Below, one piece after another: positions 21,601-28,649 of a DNA stretch of 64,000 nucleotides. How positions within the stretch are numbered: the first letter of the stretch is position 1; each line of letters starts with the position of its first letter. The notes under the pieces were generated by a model. The model was not told where the DNA came from. It saw only the letters and a program-made list of their open reading frames with translations, and did not search any database. The DNA lies in assembly GCA_035222895.1 (NCBI GenBank), contig JAVYIG010006813.1, positions 47,448-111,447 of the forward strand, in the 5' to 3' direction. A program made the translations under genes and the position numbers. This DNA comes from Strongylocentrotus droebachiensis. Its lineage: Eukaryota > Echinodermata > Echinoidea > Camarodonta > Strongylocentrotidae.

Positions 21601-23520
21601 GATATCCTACCTTTAATCTGGCTTCTATAACTATCCTAACAATTACAGATTGAAGGAGATTTTGCAGAATTGTTCCCAGAGAAAGCAAACGCACTGTACC
21701 AGAAGTGGCCCACATTCTGTAACAAAGTAGTGGACTTCACCGAGAAAACTGGCAACTGGAGAAGTGCAAGAGCCGAATTCGAAAACATTCATGACCCTGG
21801 GAAACTCAGTCTTGGTATGTGGTGTCAGAACACACATTTGACAGTATTAGTGAAAATGACTTGAGAGAAAGTCAAAAGAATTTATTTCAATTACACTATA
21901 TGATGTTTATTTTTGTGGCCAGGACCAAACATTGAGTCTAATATCCCCCCTGTAAGGAATTGAACTGAAATAAATAAAAGTGCTCTGAAACATATAATAC
22001 ATGTACAACATATGATAAAAACATGATTCCATGACAAAGGTTTAGCATACTTTTACTTGCTTGTTTTGTTTGTTTGCTTTTTGGGGTGGGGATGGTGGTT
22101 TAAAGCTCATTGGGAAGGCTATGCTGAAGTTTGTGCAATTTTGATTTTCTTTACTCAGAAAGCTGAGCTCCAAATTACTGACTGACATTTACGTTGAGTG
22201 ATTTTACCCATATTTGTAGAAAATAATTGTTGTATTCGACCGTTATTTTTAATTTGCTGTATATAACTGTACATTTTGTAAGATGTTCCATAATTGACCT
22301 GTTTGCTGTTGCACCTTTTCTTCATATGTAATTGGGACTTAATTACTTAACTCTTTCATTGTTTCCCTCTTTTTAGAGGAAAAGAGCAATCTTGGATTCT
22401 ACATGCTCCCAGTCTTGTTCCGAGGAAGGAAAGATTCCAAGAGAGGAACGTACACCACTGCAGAAACATTGTCGTCCTTCATTGACGTTCAACCAGTAAG
22501 TATATGTGCTGGGGAGGTGGTAAAGTAATGACATGTAAGGCATATATTTTGGTTTGTGTTTAAAATCTTGCCTTAGTAATCATATTTCATTACAAACAAA
22601 TTCAATAGTTAATTTGTTAAGAGTTTCAAACCTAGGACAACTGATGAAATTGAGGTTGAAATGCAATACCTATGTTCTTACCAGATAAGGCATTGCCATA
22701 ACATTTTATTTGTGTAAAACTTGAAAAGCAACCATTTTCAAGTTCCTAGTAATGGGCACGCTGGTCCCCAAGGAGGCCCTGCAGGGGCAACACTAGGCGC
22801 TTTAATCTTAATAAGTCAGTTCGTCATTATCTGTGGTACAACTACAAATGGCCTCAGATTTGTCATCACATCGCATTTCACTCATGAATGCAAGCAAGTC
22901 CTTTAACCTGCAAATGACATGTGAAAAATGCATGCTTATATTAACAGGCTGTATATGCCTTCCAGCTTAGTTGATGTAATGCTCTGAACGTGACCAGTTT
23001 GGGTACAGTTGACCTTTGCCGCAGGGATATGTAAGAATACCCAGTAATGTTTTGATGGGACAGGGATGAACATGCATAAACAAATTTGGGTGTCCTGTAG
23101 GTGATTGTGGATTCATAAGCAGAAGCATTCGACAAGCATCAAATATATATATATCAATCCATATAATTACAAATGATTTCTTCTTGATTTCTCTTTGGAC
23201 TACAGGAGGTTCTCGACATCCAGACTTATGTTGATAACATTGATGAAGCAGTCAGGTCACAGCCATTTGTTGTTGTGCGTGGGAACATTCTCACACCAAT
23301 ACAGGCGTACGTCGTAGTAGAGAGGAGGATACTTCCTGCCGCAACACTGCTTAAAGCAGTCGACTTGTGCTTTAAGGCACTTTATGTGATGGATATCGAA
23401 TATCAGCCGCAAAGCTGTTCTGTTTGGAAATTTCTCCAGATTGTGGTGTTCCAGTTTACCGATGGGGAGCATCTTACACCAAAGCTGCGGGAGGTCCGAG
23501 CCTTCATGAACATGCCATAA
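12552..23520 (+). CDS. SAM-domain protein (SAMD3-like), nine-exon gene; putative transposon partner gene
   Basis: Nine exons join in consistent phase to give 546 codons plus stop: 12552-12687, 15521-15630, 18956-19183, 19709-19939, 20823-20958, 21145-21344, 21649-21814, 22377-22495 and 23206-23520. Residues about 24-82 form a SAM domain split by a phase-1 intron (LTKIVQRWGCPSVLKILE joined to ...SFIPKIGPRLKFLAGW). Residues 83-158 are Ser/Pro-rich with a basic KRVKK. The middle contains a conserved-looking FPFLKDPESPLGY and a TYPRLLDAGMIEGDF segment. The C-terminus contains LLKAVDLCFKALYVMD. This order matches uncharacterised SAMD3-like animal proteins as I recall them. SAM domains mediate protein-protein or nucleic-acid binding. 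The gene lies inside an EnSpm-like element and encloses the transposase in intron 2, which suggests a TnpA-like role (inference). A host gene invaded by transposons is the alternative. Confidence 0.8.
13101..13171. repeat. Hairpin with a perfect 36-bp palindromic core
   Basis: The core at 13114-13149 (half-site CACAGAACTCTTAAATAC) is perfectly palindromic. It is flanked by TATGGGGTCCAAT on the left and ATTGGACCACATA on the right, which pair with one mismatch. It lies in intron 1 of the SAM gene. Confidence 0.8.
13527..14050. mobile_element. Small non-autonomous EnSpm-like element in SAM gene intron 1
   Basis: It begins CACTCTAAAAAAATGTTGGG, nearly the same as the terminus at 5686, and is filled with TTGGGYAA motifs in both orientations. 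It contains an internal ~80-bp direct duplication (TTATTTCATCGGTAACTACA-type text at about 13743 and 13828). The right end is weaker (read inward TGCTCTGTAAAACAAAG). It has no coding capacity. Confidence 0.65.
14063..14180. mobile_element. MITE, TIR CCTCTTGGTTTTAAATGGG
   Basis: The left 28 bp pair with the right end (TTAATAGCC through AACCAAGAGG), with few mismatches. It is 118 bp long, non-coding, in SAM gene intron 1, immediately after the small EnSpm-like element. Confidence 0.75.
14181..15520. other. Rest of SAM gene intron 1
   Basis: Short open frames occur on both strands at 14299-14970 but show no recognisable domain. The phase and SAM-domain continuity between exons 1 and 2 leave no need for an extra exon. 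Confidence 0.5.
15521..15630 (+). CDS. SAM gene exon 2
   Basis: A CT-rich acceptor (TTCTTCTCCAG) is followed by the second half of the SAM domain, VETLPLLSESIITSFIPKIG and PRLKFLAGWRAE. The donor is GAG|GTAGGA. If the donor is not used, the frame stops at TAG 15640-15642, just before the transposase ATG. Confidence 0.85.
15662..18220 (+). CDS. Tnp2-like (EnSpm/CACTA-type) transposase, intronless, 852 aa
   Basis: A single uninterrupted frame. I place the start at ATG 15662 (context ACTATGG); upstream in-frame text begins only with GTG. Two C2H2-type fingers open the protein (C6/C9/H23/H28 and C40/C45/H58/H63). A charged linker follows to about residue 300. The catalytic region has VVGDN (D416), a CxxC...CxxC cluster (CTTC...CRFC), LCPDVMHDFTEGVLP (D497, D501) and LRFEAMHRPFK (E666). 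These are plausible acidic residues of an RNase H-fold DDE transposase of the CMC group; assignment of the triad is inference. No frameshift or stop suggests recent activity. It lies in intron 2 of the SAM gene, same strand, and is followed 10 nt after its stop by a donor (AAG|GTACGT). A KDZ-type transposase is the nearest alternative. Confidence 0.82.
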   Translation: MDSYRCFQCLDLIRGDISCLFHHLKYTHTTTRGKNVSITCMQGACRLTFRTLSGYRKHLISKHAARIKTSSTTTKAVPDHQSETCYEGSVLHVGKNNNTEGNLEQLHQEKALFVGESSEQEDVSFETQTERLPDIAAKFVAELRARTNVPASHTNKVIQTAQDLVISVLQTVQQDVMDILSEPQYAANSELRSDIQDVFENSKNPFSELMSDTQQKKYFSEKGDFIQPCEVLLGTCLKPKIDQKTGDPLQSTQKETFQYIPLADTIKQYLERPGVMNAILSQKGSKDNDVLYSFKDGHYYKRQEATARQDCEFLVPLLLYNDEFETANPLGSKRGKHKVSAFYTSVLSLPRKYQARLENIMLTAMITSPLLSKYGISEVLKVIKDDLQQMWTDGLTIKCKEFEGRVKPYLFQVVGDNLGIHAMLGCTTCFRANYYCRFCRGHRSLLQKQPKEDAQYLRDEINYDTDLQKPLSESGLKHATVLNELPYYHSTQNLCPDVMHDFTEGVLPLEMHLVLSKLVQKGFITLDEVNSRISSFNFGFVDRKNRPSPIRQASLKNPYSASGQTSAQMTCLAYNIPLMIGDKIDEMCDEWELLLSIIDIFKIIMSPSISKSAIYVLKAMIDDHHRLFMQLFPEASLTPKQHFLVHYPRALKHLGPLTQYSALRFEAMHRPFKQIASVSCNYQNIVKTLANRYQMARCYRSVSNQSLDSQDINVSQQAAAMLGDLLDDEALCKKINCGRGTEVTVAGKVDIHGYEFRAGVDVLLYWTDDDGPTFGRVQHIVVVQEKLYLLLRLYQTLYFNRHVEAFAVQVGREEAQAAVEWCDLFDHRPVNAVQSYSGRGRCLYIVVHHSFI
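18231..18236 (+). promoter_or_regulatory. Candidate splice donor just after the transposase stop
   Basis: GTACGT preceded by AAG begins 10 nt after the transposase TAG. Used with the exon-3 acceptor at 18955, it would make the transposase block an optional exon in transcripts that retain the 15631-18230 segment. Confidence 0.5.
18839..18844 (+). promoter_or_regulatory. Candidate polyadenylation signal for a transposase-only transcript
   Basis: AATAAA, 619 nt after the transposase stop and before SAM gene exon 3. Confidence 0.35.
18956..19183 (+). CDS. SAM gene exon 3
   Basis: Seventy-six codons in phase 0, rich in Ser and Pro (RSPSVFSLDDCSDLS, SEWSPRQSPSQPSLD), ending KRVKKVHF. This looks like a flexible linker with a basic patch. 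The acceptor is TTATTGTAG and the donor TTC|GTAAGT. Confidence 0.8.
19258..19300 (+). repeat. Short inverted repeat TATGCCTCC / CCGGAGGCATTATG
   Basis: TTTATGCCTCCCACAC pairs with the nearby GTGCCGGAGGCATTA within SAM gene intron 3. It looks like one end of a small inverted-repeat element; I did not find the other end. Confidence 0.35.
19709..19939 (+). CDS. SAM gene exon 4
   Basis: Seventy-seven codons in phase 0, including CSKRDRHTVVDMLTQYLIRE and FPFLKDPESPLGY. The latter resembles a conserved block of SAMD3-like proteins. The acceptor is CTGTTGCAG and the donor TAT|GTAAGT. Confidence 0.82.
20823..20958 (+). CDS. SAM gene exon 5
   Basis: Forty-five codons plus one base. It reads EAWYCVGAKGRPATGYLEEH, then RYVRKKEKSLRVP, which is basic. 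The acceptor is TTGAGCAG; the donor is CAAG|GTATTC, weaker at position +4. Confidence 0.8.
21145..21344 (+). CDS. SAM gene exon 6
   Basis: Completes the split Gly codon and adds 66 codons, including ITTMEEWLRNNKEP and KRHDWIKRSDCCVKNILTTY. The acceptor is TATATCCAG and the donor ATG|GTATGT. Helical, charged character. Confidence 0.82.
21649..21814 (+). CDS. SAM gene exon 7
   Basis: Fifty-five codons plus one base, beginning IEGDFAELFPEKANALYQKW. The acceptor is AATTACAG and the donor CTTG|GTATGT. Confidence 0.82.
22377..22495 (+). CDS. SAM gene exon 8
   Basis: Forty codons counting the split Glu: EKSNLGFYMLPVLFRGRKD then KRGTYTTAETLSSFIDVQP. The acceptor is CCTCTTTTTAG and the donor CCA|GTAAGT. 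Confidence 0.82.
23206..23520 (+). CDS. SAM gene exon 9 (terminal)
   Basis: The last 104 codons and TAA. It includes VRSQPFVVVRGNILTPIQAY, TLLKAVDLCFKALYVMDIEY and SVWKFLQIVVFQFTDGEH, the conserved C-terminal block of SAMD3-like proteins. The acceptor is GACTACAG. Confidence 0.85.
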   Translation, partial: EVLDIQTYVDNIDEAVRSQPFVVVRGNILTPIQAYVVVERRILPAATLLKAVDLCFKALYVMDIEYQPQSCSVWKFLQIVVFQFTDGEHLTPKLREVRAFMNMP

Positions 23521-24258
23521 GCCATCATGATGTGTTCACGCCAAGGATGATTACTGGTGATATATTTCCTACAGATGAAACTGACACATCATCGTTTAGC
23601 ACATTTTGGCTACTTGAACCAGTTTATTTTGGGAGAAAAAAAACTGGAAAAAAGTATTATTTTGGACAAAATAACCTTAAAGACAAACTGTTATGAGTTG
23701 GATTCAGCACATTATTTTACATAATTTAGACATGTTTGTGTAAGACTGAAGATTTGAGGGTGGGGTGAGGATCGCTGAATAATATAAAAAAAAGAGAGAA
23801 TTTATACACAGCAGAAGTCTTTGTGTACATTTTAAAAATGATAAAGGCCTAATTGTTTTATCCCAATCATTGCTTAACATCCCCACCTTGAAAGTTTAAG
23901 AAAACAAATGAATATATGCCAAGTATAAATACAAAACATATTATTGGCTATAAATCTTTTGCACTGGCGTATACAAATGCTTATCGTGTTTGGTCTTAAT
24001 CCCAAGAGTACTGTTTCATAACTCGTACATCAAAATGATATATTTCTTCATAAAACATGAGCTATGATATTTATGACGTTTAAAACAGCAAGTGGGGTAT
24101 ATGATTGTAAATTACATATACCATTAATTTTCATGTAATGTGTATCGTCCATTGACCCTACGCTGAACTCTCTGCTGAATGGACTGCATGCATTAATTTA
24201 CATCGCGCAAAGCAGAAGTAGAGAAGTCAACATTTTCATCTACATTTTGCAAAATTGT

Positions 24259-24285
24259 ATTGATATTATTGATAATATCAATAAA
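24259..24285 (+). promoter_or_regulatory. Hairpin and AATAAA downstream of the SAM gene
   Basis: TTGATATTAT and ATAATATCAA pair around a 2-nt loop, directly before AATAAA at 24280-24285. It is the first canonical signal I noted after the SAM gene stop at 23520, so it is a candidate 3' end. Confidence 0.4.
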
Positions 24286-24769
24286 ATCAATCAAACTGAG
24301 TATAGCAGGTAGGGTCAATTGATTTTTGTTGTCTTTAATCTAATCAAAAAGTTATAGTAGGCAGTGTGTATCCTTGTTATTTGATCAGTACCTGTTCACC
24401 ATCACAGATAGCCAAACTTTCATGTGGTACTTCTGCACATGTCAAATAATCTAGAGGGATTTGAATTTATTTCCTCTTTTTTTTTCACTTCAAAAAAATG
24501 TGTGCATGTGTAACACTCTAAGGCAGAGTATTGGTGTGTAAGGATAAATGAACACTATGCCACACATGGGAGTACATGGGATACATACAGTGTACATCAA
24601 AGTTGTCATGCTGCACCAAACAGGGGCTATATTTGCATTTACTTTTTTTAAAAGGTTGTATTTTTTTCACCAAAAATTGTAATGTTGTAGTTGATGTGAA
24701 CAAGTTTTGTTTTTACGTTTCTGATGAAAACAACAACATGTGTTTACTGTGTATGTTATTTGTGTTTCA

Positions 24770-25680
24770 GTTAAGCAATTATTACCCTTTAGATGAGAAA
24801 AAGAGTTGAGCAAATAGATGTTATGGAAAAAATGTTGAGCAATGATTATCCAACAGACGAATTAAAAAGTTGGGCAAATGGATATTGTGGAGAAATAGTT
24901 GAGCAATTATTACCCAATAGATGGTTGTTTTGATAGTTGGGCAAATGGATATTGTGGAGAAATAGTTGAGCAATTATTACCCAATAGATGGGTGTTTTGA
25001 TAGTTGGGCAAATGGATATTGTGGAGAAATAGTTGAGCAATTATTACCCAATAGATGGGTGTTTTGAGAGTTGGGCAAATGGATATTGTGGAGAAATAGT
25101 TGAGCAATTATTACCCAATAGATGGGTGTTTTGAGAGTTGGGCAAATGGATATTGTGGAGAAATAGTTGAGCAATTATTACCCAATAGATGGGTGTTTTG
25201 AGAGTTGGGCAAATGGATATTGCGGAGAAATTGTTGAGCAATTATTACCCAATAGATGGGTGTTTTGAGAGTTGGGCAAATGGATATTGCGGAGAAATTG
25301 TTGAGCAATTATTACCCAATAGATGGGTGTTTTGAGAGTTGGGCAACTGGATATTGCGAAGAAATTGTTGAGCAATTATTACCCAATAGATGGGTGTTTT
25401 GAGAGTTGGGCAAATGGATATTGTGGAGAAATAGTTGAGCAATTATTACCCAATAGATGGGTGTTTTGATAGTTGGGCAAATGGATATTGTGGAGAAATA
25501 GTTGAGCAATTATTACCCAATAGATGGGTGTTTTGATAGTTGGGCAAATGGATATTGTGGAGAAATTGTTGAGCAATTATTACTCAATAGATGGGTGTTT
25601 TGAGAGTTGGGCAAATGGATGTTGCAGAGAAATTGTTGAGCAATTATTACCCAATAGATGGGTGTTTTGATAGTTGGGCA
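24770..25680 (-). repeat. 67-bp tandem array, right arm (about 13 units)
   Basis: Units of exactly 67 bp share GAGCAATTATTACCCAATAG, GGTGTTTTGAGAGTTGGGC and AAATGGATATTGTGGAGAAA. Units in the middle are nearly identical. Those at the inner edge (24770-24890) are diverged. Read on the minus strand, TATTGGGTAATAATTG aligns with the left-array A unit, so the two arrays are inverted relative to each other. Open frames of 65 codons every 67 bp are artefacts of the period. Confidence 0.92.
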
Positions 25681-26017
25681 GACTGGGAGTTGGGTAAAAA
25701 CTGGTTGGGCATTTAATTAACCAACATTAAACTTACTCAAAAGTTGGGCAAATAGAAGGTTGGGCAATATCTAACTGGGTAAAATTGGTTGGGCAAGAAA
25801 TTACCCAACTGAAAATATAACCAACTGTTAGGCAATTGTAGAGTTGGGTAAAATATGATGGGTCACCAACTGATGGGCAATTTGATTTGCCCAACCACAT
25901 AGCAAACTGATTACCCAACATCAGTTGGGCAGATTTTAACCAATAGTTGTGTGGACCGTATGTTGCTCAGTGTTGGTTAAAAGTTGGGCATTTTTTTGCC
26001 CAACTATTTTAAGTGTG
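25681..26017. repeat. Right subterminal TTGGGYAA-rich region and terminus
   Basis: Numerous TTGGGCAA/TTGCCCAA and TTGGGTAA/TTACCCAA motifs in both orientations lead to the right end. The last bases read AACTATTTTAAGTGTG (26002-26017). Confidence 0.75.
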
Positions 26018-26222
26018 TAGGAGGGGTTTCAGTCATCTTAAATTAAAGGACTCTTCTTACAAAATATTTTTTTTCTTCTCAAAGCTGTTTGCAGAAAAAA
26101 AAAGTCTTTGGATAGACTTTCTTTGAAGTCCTGGTTGATAAATTAAAAAAGATAATAGACAAAAGTAAAGAAAACTAGATTAACGTAATCAATTGAAATA
26201 ATCTAGTATTTTATTTAACTTT

Positions 26223-26262
26223 ATAGAGAGAGAGGGAGAGAGAGAGAAAGGGAGAAAGAATT
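26223..26262 (+). repeat. GA microsatellite
   Basis: GAGAGAGGGAGAGAGAGAG-type run in otherwise AT-rich DNA. Confidence 0.7.
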
Positions 26263-26491
26263 TCATCTTTAATTGGTGTATTTCGATTTAAACGTTGTCA
26301 CTTTTATCTCCAAAAACATATCTACGGTTTTTTTTCTATAACGTTGTTGGTTCGTGCATGCGATTTTAAATATAATGGTCGGGAAACAAAACGCAAATGT
26401 ATGCCGGCTACAATATCATTTATAGCGATATGCCAGAAACAATACACGTTCAAGACGTATTATCATGCAGGCCCAAGATAGCGCGGATGTT

Positions 26492-26690
26492 TAAAGGCAC
26501 ACTGCCATACTTGTAGCTACTTGCTCCCTCTATATAGAAAACTTCCCCAATCGGTGCCTGTTGGTCCCCCATGATCCTCTTTTTCTTATGTTAAATGAGA
26601 GCTGAGTTAATGAGATAGCCACCTGTCACAGTGACCTCGATGGCTCTCTGTGTGGTCTAATCGCTTCTGGCCCAGTAGTGGTGACGGTCT
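26492..26690 (+). repeat. Dispersed repeat family R1, copy 3
   Basis: Starts TTTAAAGGCACACTGCC and shares CTACTTGCTCCCTCTATATA, GGTCCCCCATGATCCTC, AGAGCTGAGTTAATGAGATA and CCACCTGTC with the minus-strand copy at 3496-3663. Confidence 0.7.
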
Positions 26691-26756
26691 TTAAAAGGAA
26701 TAAAGACAAAAATGCACTGCTTAAAATACAACAGACATTCACGATATCAATCCAAA

Positions 26757-26882
26757 TTGGCGGATCTGGGGGGGGGGGGGTCCGGGCCCCCTCCCCTGGT
26801 AAAAAAAAAAGTTAAATTTAACCCTTTACAAAAAAAAATGCTCACTATACCATCCCCCCCCCCCCCCCCCCCCCACCCCCCG
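26757..26882 (+). repeat. Poly-G / poly-C bearing dispersed repeat
   Basis: GGCGGATCTGGGGG leads into a G12 run, then GTCCGGGCCCCC, and after an A-rich spacer a long C run (about 26850-26880). The GGCGGAT...GGGG...GTCCGGGCCC order recurs at 49838-49880. Confidence 0.6.
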
Positions 26883-26890
26883 CTTATTCG

Positions 26891-27550
26891 CCGGCTGACT
26901 GATTCGGCTAAATATTATCTCACGATTTGGAAGTAAAAAAATGTTTGAAGCGCAACATAATAGTAGTAGTAGTAGTAGTAATTTTAGAATGACTTATAAC
27001 TTAGTTTTTAGCCGTCGAATGGGGGGGGGGGGGTGGAGGGGCATGGCCCCTATAGGCCCACTCGCTACGCCTGATGATAATCCACCGCACTGTATAGTCG
27101 CGATTACAATGGTAAGAAACTATTGATTGAGATTGGTCTTAAGATGGGGAATATAAATAGATACAATCCGGATTTAAGGGTACTCCGAGGAATAAAACCG
27201 CGGAGACTCGTTGTCATGTTAACGTATTAACAAGATGATCTCGTATTAATCATTTCTAATGATTTTTAATCCACTTCGGGACGCTTCGTGTACGTCAGAA
27301 GTAACCATGTATGGTTTATTTATATCTGAATTGATGATAGTCCTACATTGGTAACTTCTTTCCTGTTGTTGTTTTGCTGTATGAGGAGATGGACGATTTC
27401 ATTATCTAATTAGTAGAAAGAGTGGGCAGACATGAGTCTTTTCCCCCTTTCTTCTCCCTTTATTTTAATCATCTTCTATATTTATTTCTCTGTCTGTCCC
27501 CTCCTCCCTCCCTCCCTCCCTCCCTCGGCCTCCCTCGGCCTCCCCCCCCC

Positions 27551-27605
<55 letters not shown>

Positions 27606-28124
27606 TCTCCCCGTCTCTTCATCACCCTATGTTTCTTCCTCGGTTATTTTTCTCTTTCATTTTCTTTCCTTTTATTCTTTCTGTACCCCACTCTTCATTA
27701 CTATCTTTTCTCCTTCCTTACCTAACAAGATTCTAAAGGTTTTCGAAATATCAACCTGAGGTAATTTCATAGTGTTCCCATCATCCATATATTTGAGTTC
27801 TATTGCACTTATTGTCTTTCCCATGTTCGCAATTCTACCCATTGAAAAAGCAAAGTGTATAGAAATAATATGTTTAATCGCGCATAAAGTATGGAACTGC
27901 GCACAATGTGTACGGTGAATGTCATGGGTATAGAGAAAATATAATGATAGAACAGAAGGATATAGGAAATCGATCTAGCGTAAAGAACTATGTTTGAACA
28001 TGTGAACATATTATTTTTCTTGCATGAATGTGTTGAATGCATGGATACTGAATTGAATACTTGATGTGAGGGTATTGGCTCTGTGGTGATAATTTCCAAA
28101 GCTCTTTGAAAGCTCATTGAAACG
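26891..28124. other. No gene recognised
   Basis: Outside the simple repeats, the sequence includes an AGT-triplet run (26963-26980) and a G13 run near 27021. Open frames are low-complexity. Confidence 0.5.
27480..27600 (+). repeat. C-run followed by CT microsatellite
   Basis: CCCT repeats, then about 19 consecutive C, then about 38 bp of CT dinucleotides. Confidence 0.85.
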
Positions 28125-28180
28125 TTGTATAATGTGATTATGCGCAATATGCGCTATACAAGATTCAAATATTATTATTG
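28125..28180 (+). mobile_element. LINE 3' tail fragment
   Basis: ATGCGCTATACAAGATTCAA followed by ATTATTATTG resembles the GCGCTATACAAAT(ATT)n 3' end of L2/CR1-like LINEs. Only the tail is recognisable. Confidence 0.45.
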
Positions 28181-28339
28181 TAGTTTTTTCTTTTCAGACA
28201 TGAAATTCTGAAGTACTATTTCCATAAAATACCAGGTTTTATTCTTTTTCTGTGGTAGATTAGTTCTGATGGGAAGTTGCTTCCAACATGCTTTATATTA
28301 TATTGCGTATTCAATGATATTACTTTAGCTGCTTCTATT

Positions 28340-28341
28340 CT

Positions 28342-28372
<31 letters not shown>

Positions 28373-28413
28373 GTCTCTCTCTGTCTCTCGCTCTGTCTCT
28401 CTCTGTCTCTCTG

Positions 28414-28456
<43 letters not shown>

Positions 28457-28495
28457 GTGTCTCTCTTTCTCTCTCCCCCTCTCCCTCTCTTTATA
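28340..28495 (+). repeat. CT/CTGT microsatellite
   Basis: CT dinucleotides interspersed with CTGTCTCT units over about 155 bp. Open frames of Ser/Leu or Arg/Glu repeats on the two strands are artefacts. Confidence 0.85.
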
Positions 28496-28649
28496 CAGTG
28501 CATGTATACCTATCACTCCCTATCTCTTGTGCCTCTTTCTCTCTCTTTATTCCTATCTCTATATACCCCTTCTCTCTCTATAATAGCTTTTCAAGAGTTA
28601 TGTGCAAATGCATACTTCCATCTACCCTTTACTTTTACAATGTAAGACA

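Larger units (their letters stand above)
5686..26017. mobile_element. Candidate ~20-kb autonomous EnSpm/CACTA-like transposon
   Basis: The left end CACTCTTAAAATGTTGGG (5686) and the right end, read inward as CACACTTAAAATAGTTGGG (26017), form terminal inverted repeats. A CACT(C/A)-type end fits EnSpm/CACTA, and the zebrafish EnSpm families I recall begin CACTCTTAAAA. TA dinucleotides flank both ends (5684-5685 and 26018-26019), compatible with a 2-bp target duplication. Both arms carry TTGGGYAA-rich sequence and 67-bp-period arrays in opposite orientation. Between them lie a Tnp2-like transposase and a SAM-domain gene in the same orientation. An internal insertion (7555-11965) and smaller elements have enlarged it; without the former it would be about 16 kb. 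The alternative is that two separate non-autonomous elements happen to flank an older element. Confidence 0.6.

Noticed and set aside
24846-25576. A ladder of 65-codon minus-strand open frames with a repeated peptide (STISICPTLKTPIYW).
   Set aside because: They start every 67 bp and change frame because 67 is not a multiple of three. They are shadows of the tandem array.
28216-28645. Arg/Glu-rich and Ser/Leu-rich open frames on both strands.
   Set aside because: Artefacts of a CT microsatellite.
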